Shown piece after piece: positions 36,545 to 45,407 of a DNA stretch of 64,000 bases (positions are counted from its first letter, which is position 1; each line of letters starts with the position of its first letter). Both the position numbers and the translations under genes were made by a program. Below the pieces are notes generated by a model. It was not told the DNA's origin. It saw only the letters and a program-made list of their open reading frames with translations, and did no database searches. Origin of the DNA: Microbacterium sp. lyk4-40-TSB-66. GTDB lineage: Bacteria > Actinomycetota > Actinomycetes > Actinomycetales > Microbacteriaceae. The stretch spans positions 186,001 through 250,000 of the forward strand of contig NZ_JARVRW010000002.1 in the NCBI RefSeq assembly GCF_030209475.1, given 5' to 3'.

Positions 36545-36837
36545 GCCACCCTCTCCAACCACGTCAGCGTGGACCCGCCGCCGACGACATGGGGCGCGAA
36601 GGCGTCATTGAACGCCGCGCAGTGGGGCGTCGCCAGGTGCGCCTGGAACGCGTCTTCGTCCTCGTACTCCTCGTAGACGAAGAAGCTGTCGCGGTCGTCG
36701 GCGAGGCGGTGGGCGTCGAAGCGCACGTTGCCGGGTTCGGCCGAGACGTCGTCGCCGTACCCCCGGAGGAGGGCGGCGACGATGTCGCCCCGGCCCTCCT
36801 CCGCGGTGAACTGCGCGTAGAGGTACTTTCCGGTCAC
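36541..36837 (-). CDS. ABM-domain small protein in sugar operon
   Basis: 98 residues from GTG 36837. The fold is a dimeric alpha/beta barrel of the antibiotic-biosynthesis-monooxygenase type (KYLYAQFTAEEGRGDIVAALL...FFVYEEYEDEDAFQAHLATPHCAAF). Such proteins include quinol monooxygenases, but also isomerase- or mutarotase-like members with the same fold. GTGA overlaps on both sides tie it tightly to the ABC ATPase and the sugar kinase. The real reaction is unknown; an accessory step on the sugar is possible (inference). Confidence 0.82.
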   Translation of the reverse strand: MTGKYLYAQFTAEEGRGDIVAALLRGYGDDVSAEPGNVRFDAHRLADDRDSFFVYEEYEDEDAFQAHLATPHCAAFNDAFAPHVVGGGSTLTWLERVA

Positions 36838-37613
36838 AGTGTCTGCGCGCCCGTCATGATCGCCACGGCCTCGCTCATGGTGTGCGAGGAAGGGGTGATG
36901 GTGCCGGCGCGCTTACCGAGACGCTGGATGTGGATGCGGTCGGCCACCTCGAACACGTGGGGCATGTTGTGGCTGATCAGGATGACGGGCACCCCGTTGT
37001 CGCGCAGACGCTTGATGAGCTCGAGCACCTGGTTGCTCTCGCGCACGCCGAGGGCCGCGGTGGGCTCGTCGAGCACGACGACCTTGGACCCGAACGCCGC
37101 GGCGCGGGCGACCGCGACGGCCTGACGCTGACCACCGGAGAGGTTCTCGATCGCGACCGTAACGTCCTGCAGGGTCGAGATGCCCAGGCGCGTGAGCTCG
37201 TCGCGGGCGTTCTTGCGCATGGTCTTGGTGTCGAGCATGCGGAAGAACGATCCGAGCGGGCCCGGGCGACGGATCTCGCGGCCGAGGTACATGTTGGCCG
37301 CCACGTCGAGAGCGGGCGAGACCGCGAGCGACTGGTAGACCGTCTCGATGCCGGCATCCCGTGCATCCTGCGGGCGGCGGAAGCTCACCGTTTTGCCGTC
37401 GAGGCGAAGTTCGCCCCCGTCGGGGATCTCGGCCCCCGTCAGGCACTTGATGAGCGTGGTCTTGCCGGCTCCGTTGTCGCCGATGATGGCGAGCACCTCA
37501 CCGGCGTAGAGGTCGAGGCTGACGCCGTCGAGCCCGACGACGTGCCCATAGGTCTTGACGAGGCGCGTGGCCGAGAGGACGGGCGTGCGCGTGTCGGTTG
37601 CTGCGGCGTTCAC
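36834..37613 (-). CDS. Sugar ABC transporter ATPase (single domain, Frc-like)
   Basis: 259 residues from GTG 37613, with GGAAGG about seven bases upstream. Walker A is GDNGAGKTTL, the signature LSGGQRQ, Walker B VVLDEPTAALG and the switch His lies in LISHNM. It is a single nucleotide-binding domain, unlike the two-domain RbsA/XylG proteins; single-domain ATPases go with fructose-type Frc systems. GTGA overlap with the permease gene. Confidence 0.9.
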   Translation of the reverse strand: MNAAATDTRTPVLSATRLVKTYGHVVGLDGVSLDLYAGEVLAIIGDNGAGKTTLIKCLTGAEIPDGGELRLDGKTVSFRRPQDARDAGIETVYQSLAVSPALDVAANMYLGREIRRPGPLGSFFRMLDTKTMRKNARDELTRLGISTLQDVTVAIENLSGGQRQAVAVARAAAFGSKVVVLDEPTAALGVRESNQVLELIKRLRDNGVPVILISHNMPHVFEVADRIHIQRLGKRAGTITPSSHTMSEAVAIMTGAQTL

Positions 37614-38659
37614 TTGCGAACCTTCCGAATCCACTGGTCGATCGAGACGGCGACGATGACGAGCACACCGACGGCGAGGGTCTGGTAGAGCACGTCGAGG
37701 CCGGCGAGGGCAAGTCCGTTGCGGAAGACGCCGACGATGAGCGCACCGAGCAGGGTGCCCCACACGTTGCCGCGTCCGCCGAACAGGCTGATGCCGCCGA
37801 TGACCACGGCCGTGATCGCGTTGAGGTTGGCGTCGACGGCGGCGTTGGGGCTCGAACCGAAGTCGCGGCCGATCTGGATCCAGGCGGCGATGGCGACGAT
37901 GGCGCCGGCCGCGAGATACACGCTCAGCAGCACGCGGTTGACCCGGATGCCGCTGAGGCGGGCGGCTTCCTTGTCGTCACCGACCGCGTACACGTGGCGT
38001 CCCCAGGCGGTGCGTCCGAGGGCGTAGGAGACGACGGCGTAGACGAGGATCATCAGGAACACCCCGAACGTCACGTCGACGCCGATGTGGAAGGTCGTCC
38101 CCGTGAAGGTGATGATCTCGGGCAGGTCGCTTCCCTGCACGGTCGCACCGTTGGAGAGCAGCAGCAGGAGCGCGGTGAAGATGCTGAGCGTGCCCAGGGT
38201 CACGATGAAGGGCGGCAGGTTCAGGCGGGTCACCAGCATGCCGTTGACGAGGCCGGTCAGCACACCGGCGATCAGCCCGATGATGAGAGCGAGGGGGCCC
38301 GGGATGCCGAGCCCAGCGGCGGCGTTGCCCATCACGACCGAGCTGAGGATCATCGCCGCACCGACCGAGAGGTCGATGCCCGCGGTCAGGATGACGAGCG
38401 TCTGCGCGACGCCCAGGGTGCCGATGACGGCCACCTGCTGCGTGATGAGCGAGAGGTTGGCCGGGGCGAGGAAGCGGGGGTTGATGATGCCGAAGACGAT
38501 GACGGCGACGACGAGGACGATGGCCGGGCTGACGGCCGGGTAGCGGTAGAGGACGTTGCGCACGCGCTGCATGGGCGTCTGGCGCGAGATGAACTCGTCG
38601 GCCAGGTGCAGGGCCGAGGTCGGCGGTGCGGTCTGGGGGGTGGAGGGTGTTTGTGACAT
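37610..38659 (-). CDS. Sugar ABC transporter permease (RbsC/FrcC-like)
   Basis: 349 residues from ATG 38659, with GGGAAG six bases upstream. About ten membrane segments are visible. Family features are VILTAGIDLSVGAAMILSSVVMG and the cytoplasmic loop YAVGDDKEAARLSGIRVNRV (EAA-like coupling helix). A late GGISLFGGRGNVWGTLLGALI is typical of the BPD_transp_2 family. It forms the channel for the sugar bound by the upstream lipoprotein. Confidence 0.92.
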   Translation of the reverse strand: MSQTPSTPQTAPPTSALHLADEFISRQTPMQRVRNVLYRYPAVSPAIVLVVAVIVFGIINPRFLAPANLSLITQQVAVIGTLGVAQTLVILTAGIDLSVGAAMILSSVVMGNAAAGLGIPGPLALIIGLIAGVLTGLVNGMLVTRLNLPPFIVTLGTLSIFTALLLLLSNGATVQGSDLPEIITFTGTTFHIGVDVTFGVFLMILVYAVVSYALGRTAWGRHVYAVGDDKEAARLSGIRVNRVLLSVYLAAGAIVAIAAWIQIGRDFGSSPNAAVDANLNAITAVVIGGISLFGGRGNVWGTLLGALIVGVFRNGLALAGLDVLYQTLAVGVLVIVAVSIDQWIRKVRK

Positions 38660-38721
38660 GACGGTCTTCCCGGTCGCAGGTGAGAGGACGGGGGCGCGCC
38701 GTCCGGCGCGCCCCCGGGTGA

Positions 38722-39831
38722 TCACTTGCCCCAGCAGGTGCTGGAGGCGTCGGCGGAAGTGAGGCTCTCGAGACCCGTCTGCGGCTGGTCGGTGACGAGC
38801 TGCTGTCCGGTGCTGAAGAAGTCGAGGCCATCGGTCGGCTTCGGGGCCTCGCCACCGCGGGCGATCGTGGCGATGGCTTCCATGCCGAGGGAGGCCATCT
38901 TCGACGGGTACTGCTGAGCGGTCGCGCCGATGATGCCGTCCTTGACGTAGCCGACGCCCGTGCAGCCGCCGTCGACCGAGACGATGATGACGTCCTTCTC
39001 CTTGCCGGCGGCCTTCAGAGCCTGGTACGCGCCGTAGGCGGCGGGCTCGTTGATCGTGTAGACGACGTTGATGTTGGGGTCCTTCGACAGCAGCGTCTCC
39101 ATCGCGGAGCGTCCACCGTCCTCCGCGCCCTGCGTGGCCTGGTGACCGGCGATCGTGTACGAGCCGCCCTGTCCGCCGGTGTAGGAACCCGAGGGGGCCT
39201 CCGAGCCGTTCTTGCTGGGGTCGGGCACATCGATGCCCATCCCCTTCAGGAAGCCCTGGTCGCGCGCGGTGTCGACGGTGACGATCTGGTCGCTGAAGAG
39301 GTCGAGCATCGCGATGTTGGCGGTCGCGCCCGCCAGCTTCTCGGCGGTCCACTGGCCGATCAGCTCTCCGGCCGCGAAGTTGTCGGTGGCGAAGGTGATG
39401 TCGACGGAGTCGGCGGGGTCGGGCACGGTGTCCAGCGCGATGACGTACAGACCGGCCTTGCGCGCCTTCTCGATCTCGTTGATGACCGCGGAGCCGTTCG
39501 GGGTGATGAGGATGCCCTTGTCACCGCGCGAGATGGCGTTCTCGATGGCCTGGATCTGGCTGTCGGTGTCGCCGTCCTTCTTGCCGGCGGCGAGCGTCAG
39601 CTTGACGTTGGCCTTCTCGGCATCGGCCTGAGCGGCTTCCTCCATCGAGACGAAGAAGGGGTTGCTCGTGGTCTTGACGATGAGGGTCACGCCCACCTGC
39701 TCATCGGCGCCGGCGGGAGCGGCGGAGGTCGCGGAACCCGCGGGAGAGGCGCAGCCGGTGAGGGCGAGGGCTGCGACGGCGGCGATCGAGGCTGCCGTGA
39801 AAAGGGCGCGGGACTTCGAGTGCTGCGGCAT
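38722..39831 (-). CDS. Sugar-binding lipoprotein of ABC transporter (FrcB-like)
   Basis: 369 residues from ATG 39831. The signal peptide ends in the lipobox LTGC. The mature protein is a periplasmic-binding fold of the LacI/ribose class, with VTLIVKTTSNPFFVSMEEAAQ near the N-terminus, close to the fructose-binding FrcB pattern, and VDGGCTGVGYVKDGIIGATAQQYPSK. Two extra cysteines (GGCTG and SSTCWGK) may form a disulfide. First gene of the operon, preceded by the LacI operator. Confidence 0.9.
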   Translation of the reverse strand: MPQHSKSRALFTAASIAAVAALALTGCASPAGSATSAAPAGADEQVGVTLIVKTTSNPFFVSMEEAAQADAEKANVKLTLAAGKKDGDTDSQIQAIENAISRGDKGILITPNGSAVINEIEKARKAGLYVIALDTVPDPADSVDITFATDNFAAGELIGQWTAEKLAGATANIAMLDLFSDQIVTVDTARDQGFLKGMGIDVPDPSKNGSEAPSGSYTGGQGGSYTIAGHQATQGAEDGGRSAMETLLSKDPNINVVYTINEPAAYGAYQALKAAGKEKDVIIVSVDGGCTGVGYVKDGIIGATAQQYPSKMASLGMEAIATIARGGEAPKPTDGLDFFSTGQQLVTDQPQTGLESLTSADASSTCWGK

Positions 39832-39875
39832 GGATGTGGTCCTTTGGTGGTCGGGGACTGCTTTGTCGAAACCAG

Positions 39876-39893
39876 ACTGACAACGGTGTCAGT
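39876..39893. promoter_or_regulatory. LacI-type operator 1
   Basis: ACTGACAACGGTGTCAGT is an 18-bp palindrome (7-bp arms) in the divergent region between the binding protein and the LacI gene. A second, related site overlaps the LacI start. Confidence 0.7.
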
Positions 39894-39955
39894 GACAGGT
39901 GTACCGCATGCCGTTGTAGAGTGCAAGAACCAATCGATCGAGCGAGTCCGGGACG

Positions 39956-41002
39956 ATGACACCGTTATCAGGTAAACCCGATGCCCGCGGAGGATCAGTC
40001 ACGATTCGCGACGTCGCGCTTCACGCCGGCGTCGGGATCAAGACCGTCTCCCGCGTCATCAACAACGAGCCCAACGTGGCCACGGCCACGGCCGCCCGCA
40101 TCCGCGCGTCGATCGCCGAGCTCCAGTGGGAACCCGACGCGTATGCGGCGAACCTCCGCCGCACGATGACGCGCACGCAGACCCTCGGGCTGCTGCTCGG
40201 AAACGTCGCGAACCCGTTCTCGGCGACGATCCACCGCGCGATCGAAGACCTGGCCATCCACCGTGATGTGGCGGTCTTCGCCTCGAGCCTCGACGACGAC
40301 CCCGACCGCGAGATCGCCGCGGTGGGGGCCTTCGTGCGCCGCAAGGTCGACGGCCTCATCCTGACCTGCATCGCCGGGAGCCAGGCGTACCTGGGCGAAC
40401 TGATCCCCGAGAAGATGCCCGTGGTCTTCATCGACCGCGAGCCCGCCGACCTCGCCGCCGACCTCGTACACGCCGACAACGTCGGCGGCGCCGCCCTGGC
40501 CACCCGTCACGTGCTCGGTTATGGACACCGCACGATCGCTCTGCTGCTCGACCGCCACGACATCTGGACCGCCCGCGAGCGCGAGCGGGGGTTCCGCGAG
40601 GCCACCGCCGAGTTCGGGCTGCCCGAATCGTCGACCGTCATCGTCCGCGACCTGACCGACCAGGCTGCGGCGGAGCGCGCCGTGCTGGAGCTGATGGCCT
40701 TGCCCACTCCCCCGACGGCGATCGTCAGCGGGCAGAACCTCATCACGATCGGCGCCGTGCACGCCCTCCGACGGCTGGGTCGGCACCACGATGTGGCTCT
40801 CATCGGGTTCGACGACGTCGATCTCGCCGATTTGATGGAGCCCGGGATCAGCGTCATCGCCCAGCGCCCGCAGGAGATCGGGGTGCGCGCCGCCGAGATG
40901 CTGTTCGAGACCCTCGACGGCGTCGCGCGCATGTCGCCGCGCCGGGTCGTCGTGCCCGTCGACCTCATCCCCCGCGGTTCGGGAGAGATCCGCCCTCACT
41001 GA
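39956..41002 (+). CDS. LacI family transcriptional regulator
   Basis: 348 residues. The helix-turn-helix is TIRDVALHAGVGIKTVSRVINNEPNVA with the hinge helix RRTMTRTQ, followed by a sugar-binding domain (LGLLLGNVANPFSATIHRAIE...GFDDVDLADLMEPGISVIAQRPQEIG). It is divergent from the Frc-like operon and almost certainly its repressor. ATG 39956 is the only good start; it lies inside an operator-like sequence, implying strong autoregulation. Confidence 0.9.
   Translation: MTPLSGKPDARGGSVTIRDVALHAGVGIKTVSRVINNEPNVATATAARIRASIAELQWEPDAYAANLRRTMTRTQTLGLLLGNVANPFSATIHRAIEDLAIHRDVAVFASSLDDDPDREIAAVGAFVRRKVDGLILTCIAGSQAYLGELIPEKMPVVFIDREPADLAADLVHADNVGGAALATRHVLGYGHRTIALLLDRHDIWTARERERGFREATAEFGLPESSTVIVRDLTDQAAAERAVLELMALPTPPTAIVSGQNLITIGAVHALRRLGRHHDVALIGFDDVDLADLMEPGISVIAQRPQEIGVRAAEMLFETLDGVARMSPRRVVVPVDLIPRGSGEIRPH
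39957..39970. promoter_or_regulatory. LacI-type operator 2, overlapping the regulator start codon
   Basis: TGACACCGTTATCA differs at one base from the core of operator 1 read on the other strand (TGACACCGTTGTCA). It covers the second and third bases of the LacI ATG and the next codons, about 65 bases from operator 1. Confidence 0.55.
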
Positions 41003-41051
41003 GCGCGCCGTCGAACGGGAAGCGCGTCGAGGATGTCGCGCGGGCAAAGAA

Positions 41052-41140
41052 AAGACCCTCCGCGCACCCGGTAGAGCCTGGTTACCCTTGCTACGTTTCC
41101 GTCCTGGGGGAGTTGGCCTGGATGCCGCCACGCGGAGAGC
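41052..41140 (-). ncRNA. ffs: Signal recognition particle RNA (4.5S type)
   Basis: On the minus strand a long hairpin closes with CTCTCCGCG near 41138 and CGCGGAGGG near 41058. Its tip contains CCCCCAGGACGGAAACG and then TAGCAAGGGTAACCAGG, the GGAA tetraloop and AGCA-containing internal loop of the SRP Alu-less small RNA as found in Actinobacteria. The 3' end is followed by TTTTCTTT, a good terminator. It pairs with Ffh to target membrane proteins. The ends are approximate. Upstream, 41141-41424 holds its presumed promoter and no gene. Confidence 0.82.
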
Positions 41141-41424
41141 CGAGTACAGCTTACCCGACCGGCGAACCTCCTCCCGTCCGAGGCGTCGGGCGGGAGGTCG
41201 CGCACCGTTCACGGGTGATCCGAGCCGCGCGGTGCGTGTGACGAGCAGCGGCCCAGGGGTGAGTCGAGGATGAATCCTCGGCATCCATTTTCTCGCCCTC
41301 CCCCCGGTCACGCTCGCGACGGCGGATCACACCTCGCCGAACGCGAAGAGCGCTGCGCGGCGCCCGGCGCGAGAGCGATCCTCGCGGCGCCGGGGCGGCA
41401 CGATCACGGACGGTGCGCAGCCCG

Positions 41425-42129
41425 TCACACCACGAGGGGAGCGAGGGCGTCGGCCGCCGGACGGAGTGCCGCCAGCACGGTGTCGGGCTCGTCGACGCGA
41501 TGTCGGGGTCCCGAGAAGCCCAGTGCCCCCGCCAGTCGACCCGCGTCGTCGCGCAGCGGAACCGCCAGACACCCGGAGCCCGCCGCCAACTCGCCGCTCT
41601 GGCGCGTCGCGCCCCACCGCGCGAGATCCGCACGGGCGGCGTCGGCTGCCGCGCCCTGCGCCGACGGATCGTCGAGGAGCATCAGGCGACCGAGTGCGAA
41701 ACGTCCGGGCTCCCGCGTGAGTCGGGCGTGGTCCGACAGCGGGAAGTCGGGGTCGGCGTCGACGACGACGACGCGTCCGTCGACGAAGAGGACGACGTGC
41801 ACGCCGCCGCGCACACGGTGACGGGCATCGTCGACCACCGCGCGCGCGGCCGACGACAAGCGCACGGGTGGAGCCGCCACCGCGGCCAGCTGCGCGACCT
41901 TGGCCCCGAGCGCGAACCCCGCGAGATCCGGAGTACGCACGAGGAACTCGTCTTCGACCAGCAGGTTCAGCAACCGGTAGGTCGTCGCGCGGGGCAGCCC
42001 CAGCTCGGCCGACAGGCGTTGCGCCGTGACGCCGGCCCCGAGGTGCGCGACGGCCTCGAGTACCGACAGCGCCGAGTGCACAGCGCCCGGTTGGCGTGCG
42101 CCGAGGGCGGGCGCCGTACGCTCACGCAT
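41425..42129 (-). CDS. IclR family regulator
   Basis: 234 residues. A winged helix (SALSVLEAVAHLGAGVTAQRLSAELGLPRATTYRLLNLL) precedes an IclR effector domain (VVDDARHRVRGGVHVVLFVDGRVVVVDADPD...CLAVPLRDDAGRLAGALGFSGP). It is shorter than many IclR proteins in the C-terminal domain. ATG 42129 overlaps the permease stop by eight bases. It probably controls the amine permease and oxidase genes (inference from position). Confidence 0.87.
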   Translation of the reverse strand: MRERTAPALGARQPGAVHSALSVLEAVAHLGAGVTAQRLSAELGLPRATTYRLLNLLVEDEFLVRTPDLAGFALGAKVAQLAAVAAPPVRLSSAARAVVDDARHRVRGGVHVVLFVDGRVVVVDADPDFPLSDHARLTREPGRFALGRLMLLDDPSAQGAAADAARADLARWGATRQSGELAAGSGCLAVPLRDDAGRLAGALGFSGPRHRVDEPDTVLAALRPAADALAPLVV

Positions 42130-43621
42130 CGCTCGACGGCCTCGGCGAGGGCACTCCCCCGAGGACCTCGGACGCGGTCGGCTCGTCGTACGCGCCGATC
42201 GATCCCGACCCGTGCCGACGCCGGAGCATCATCACGATCACCGCGAACACCACCGCGATCACGCTGACCACGGCGAGGCCCGGACCCCCGGTCGCCGTGT
42301 CGTCGACGAAGAAGGCGACCAGGGCCGCCGTGAGGGCAGCGGCCGAGAGAGCGGCCACGACAGCCGGCAGAGGCGTCAGCTCGCCGATCCGGCGCAGGAA
42401 CGCCGGCGCGGCCACGCAGACCAGGATGTAGGCCACGATGTACCCCGCCGCCCCGACCGACAGCGTCGCGTGCATCGCGTCGCGCATGTCGACACCCCCG
42501 CCCACCAGCAGCAGCGGCACGGCCGCGATGAGCGGGAGCGCGAGTGAGACGGCGGCCGCGGGTGTTCCGAAGCGGCGGTGCGTGTCGCCGAAGCGCGCCG
42601 GGAGCACACCGTCGCGGCTCAGCGCGAACAGCACGCGCACGAGCGCGGTGGTGGAGCCGATGGCGCACGCGAGGAACGACGCCGCGATGCCGACGTCGGC
42701 GACGACCCCCCACCCGCCGAGACCGTAGGCGGCGGCGAGGTCGTTCAGCGGCGAGGCGGAGGCGGCGAGGTCCGCCCCCAGCGCGTCGAAGCCCGCGACC
42801 TGGGTCACGGCCGCGAGCACGAAGAGCGCACCCGAGATGACGACGGTGCCCGTGATCGCGCGCGGCACGTTGCGCAACGGGGAGACGGCCTCCACCCCCA
42901 GCGTCGTGGCCGACTCGAACCCGACGAACGCGGTGACCGCGATGACCGCGCCCGCCGCGAGGGCGACGGCCTCGCCGCCGGTCGAGGGCACCGCGAGCAC
43001 CGCGCCGACGTCGAGCGGGCCGACGTACACCAGGAGCACACCGAGCAGGACCACGATCAGCGCGACCGACAACACCTCCACGACGAGGGCGACGCGCGCC
43101 GAGACATGGATGCCGCGCACGAGCACGAACGCCACGATCGCCGCCTCGACGACGATGGCGCCCGCCGCGACCAGCGGTCGATCGAGTGCGGGCCAGAGTC
43201 CGGCGAGCAGGTACGTGCCGTAGTAGGCGCCGCCGAGCAGCGCGAACATCGCCACGGCCGCGTACCCGGTGACGATCGCTGCTCCGGCGGCCAGCCCCGC
43301 GCGGGTGCCGAGGCCGCGGGCCGTGTAGGTGTAGAGCCCTCCGGCTGCGGCGAACCGTCGCGCGAACTGTGCGACCGTGCGGGCGACGCCCAGGCTCAGC
43401 ATGGCGGCGGCGACGATGGCCGCCACGGTCATACCGGGAGCCACCCCGGCGACCAGAAGGACCACCGTGGTGGCGGCGGCCGCGGGGGCCACGGCCGCCA
43501 CCGACTGCGCCGCCAGGTCGAGGACCCCGATACGGCGCCGCTCCAGGCCGTGCAGCGGCGAGCGCTCGCCGAAACCGGCGACCGGAGCGGGCCTCGCGAT
43601 GGCGCGGGAGAGTGCGGTCAT
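42122..43621 (-). CDS. APC family amino acid/amine permease
   Basis: 499 residues from ATG 43621, with GGAG five bases upstream. About twelve membrane segments are visible. The helix-1 motif region is LDLAAQSVAAVAPAAAATTV, followed by GGLYTYTARGLGTRAG and FVGFESATTLGVEAVSPLRNVPRAI, the classic APC helix 5-6 signature. It is likely a proton-coupled importer; amines are suggested by the divergent amine oxidase operon. Translated just ahead of the IclR gene. Confidence 0.9.
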   Translation of the reverse strand: MTALSRAIARPAPVAGFGERSPLHGLERRRIGVLDLAAQSVAAVAPAAAATTVVLLVAGVAPGMTVAAIVAAAMLSLGVARTVAQFARRFAAAGGLYTYTARGLGTRAGLAAGAAIVTGYAAVAMFALLGGAYYGTYLLAGLWPALDRPLVAAGAIVVEAAIVAFVLVRGIHVSARVALVVEVLSVALIVVLLGVLLVYVGPLDVGAVLAVPSTGGEAVALAAGAVIAVTAFVGFESATTLGVEAVSPLRNVPRAITGTVVISGALFVLAAVTQVAGFDALGADLAASASPLNDLAAAYGLGGWGVVADVGIAASFLACAIGSTTALVRVLFALSRDGVLPARFGDTHRRFGTPAAAVSLALPLIAAVPLLLVGGGVDMRDAMHATLSVGAAGYIVAYILVCVAAPAFLRRIGELTPLPAVVAALSAAALTAALVAFFVDDTATGGPGLAVVSVIAVVFAVIVMMLRRRHGSGSIGAYDEPTASEVLGGVPSPRPSSDA

Positions 43622-43822
43622 GTCATCTCCGTCGGGATCAGCCGACGGTACGCCGCGGCGGTTGCGGCAGGGCGACACCCGTGTTTCGGGGGCATGTCCT
43701 CCGAATGAGACGGTCGCGGCCGCCGGTCTCAGTCGCGGCAACGACACCTTCACGCGCTCCTCACGGTCGCGCAACGGTCGAGGGGCACTGTCGGTTGCAC
43801 ACCCGAACCCGGAGGAACCGAT

Positions 43823-45295
43823 ATGACCCAGCTCGAATCGCAGGGGGTGGCGGCGTCGGCGAAGCGGACCCTGCAGGGCTCCCTCGGCGTCACCGCCATC
43901 GTCTTCATGGTCGTCGCCGCGGCCTCACCGCTCACCGTCGTCGGCGGCGCCGCCCCCCTCGGCATCCTGATCGGAAACGGCGCGGGCTTCCCAACGCTGT
44001 ACGCCGTGAGCGCCGTCGTCCTGCTGCTGTTCGCGGTGGGACTGGCCGCCATGACCCGGCACGTGCCGCGCCCCGGTGCCTTCTTCACCTACATCGGCTA
44101 CGGCCTGGGTCGGCCGTCGGGCCTCGCCGCGGCGTGGACGGCGATGCTGACCTACACGACCATCCAGGTGTCGGTGTACGGCTACATCGGCTACCTCCTG
44201 AGCATCACGGTCGAGTCGCTGGGCGGACCCGCCGTGGCCTGGTGGCTGTACGCGCTGCTGACGGTCGGACTCGTCGGCATCCTGGGCTACCGGCACATCG
44301 ACCTCTCCAGCAAGGTGCTGGGCGTGCTGCTGGTGGCCGAGGTCGCCATCGTGCTCGCGCTCGTCGCCGCCGTGGTGGTCGACGGCGGACCCGAGGGGCT
44401 GAGCGCCGCTCCCTTCGAGCCGACCAACGTCTTCAGCGGCTCTCCGGGAGTGGGACTCATGTTCGCCATCGCGGCGTTCATCGGGTTCGAGGCGACGGCG
44501 ATCTTCCGCGACGAGGCACGCGATCCCGATCGCACCATCCCCCGCGCCACGTACGGTGCGGTCATCGGCATCGGCATCTTCTACACGCTGGCCTCGTGGG
44601 GCCTGGTGATGGCGTGGGGCCCCGGCGGGATCATGGAGGCAGCGGCCGATCCCGGCACCCTGATGCTCCGCACGGTCGCGCTCTATCTCGGGACCGTCGG
44701 CGAGATCGTCGTCAACGTGCTGCTGCTGACGTCGATGTTCGCGTGCGTGCTGTCGTTCCACAACGTTCTCACCCGCTACCAGCACGCGATGGCGGGTGCG
44801 GGGGTGCTGCCCGACCGCGTGGGCGCCGTGCACGCCCGTCACCTCTCGCCCCACGTGTCGTCGATCGTGCAGACCGCGACCGCGGGCGTGCTCACGGTGG
44901 TCTTCGCCGTGCTGAATCTCGACCCGCTGCTGCAGGTGTTCACCTGGTTCGCCGGTGTGGCGACCCTCGCCATCGCGGTGCTGATGGCGGCGACCTCCGT
45001 CGCCGTGATCCTCTACTTCGCCCGCACCCGCGCCGATCGCCGGGTGTGGAACACCGTCGTCGCCCCCGCGCTGGGCTTCCTCGGACTCCTCGCCTCGGCG
45101 GTGATCATCGTCGTCTACTTCCCGATCATGGTCGGCGACGTCGACGGCGACGGGGCACCGGTCTTCGGCGCCGTGACGTGGTCGCTGCTCGGACTGGTCG
45201 TCGTCTTCCCGCTGCTCGGATACGCGCAAGCCGCGTGGATCCGCCGCCGGCGTCCCGCCGCCTACGCCAAGCTCACCGACACCATCGCCGGGTGA
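43823..45295 (+). CDS. APC family permease of amine oxidase operon
   Basis: 490 residues from ATG 43823, with GGAGGA seven bases upstream. About twelve segments; APC hallmarks include VVAAASPLTVVGGAAPLGIL, GAFFTYIGYGLGRPSG and FIGFEATAIFRDEARDPDRTIPRATYG. It resembles permeases that import tyramine, phenylethylamine or similar amines, and the copper amine oxidase gene follows directly. Divergent from the other APC permease; the 201-base gap between them carries both promoters. Confidence 0.9.
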   Translation: MTQLESQGVAASAKRTLQGSLGVTAIVFMVVAAASPLTVVGGAAPLGILIGNGAGFPTLYAVSAVVLLLFAVGLAAMTRHVPRPGAFFTYIGYGLGRPSGLAAAWTAMLTYTTIQVSVYGYIGYLLSITVESLGGPAVAWWLYALLTVGLVGILGYRHIDLSSKVLGVLLVAEVAIVLALVAAVVVDGGPEGLSAAPFEPTNVFSGSPGVGLMFAIAAFIGFEATAIFRDEARDPDRTIPRATYGAVIGIGIFYTLASWGLVMAWGPGGIMEAAADPGTLMLRTVALYLGTVGEIVVNVLLLTSMFACVLSFHNVLTRYQHAMAGAGVLPDRVGAVHARHLSPHVSSIVQTATAGVLTVVFAVLNLDPLLQVFTWFAGVATLAIAVLMAATSVAVILYFARTRADRRVWNTVVAPALGFLGLLASAVIIVVYFPIMVGDVDGDGAPVFGAVTWSLLGLVVVFPLLGYAQAAWIRRRRPAAYAKLTDTIAG

Positions 45296-45297
45296 TC

Positions 45298-45344
45298 CGG
45301 ATGCCGCGGCGCCCGTGCTCCCTCCCCCGGCGCCGCGGCATCCG
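45298..45344 (+). terminator. Hairpin with perfect 16-bp arms after the permease
   Basis: CGGATGCCGCGGCGCC (45298-45313) is the exact reverse complement of 45329-45344, with a 15-base loop. It lies two bases past the permease stop, so it may attenuate rather than fully stop transcription into the amine oxidase gene. Confidence 0.75.
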
Positions 45345-45407
45345 TCCCCGCTGTTCCCGCCCGACCCCGTTCCGACCGTTCCGACCGTTCCACCCGAGAG
45401 AGACACC

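Noticed and set aside
41265..41280. Palindrome CGAGGATGAATCCTCG as a terminator
   Set aside because: The two-base centre leaves little loop, there is no adjacent gene end and no T tract.
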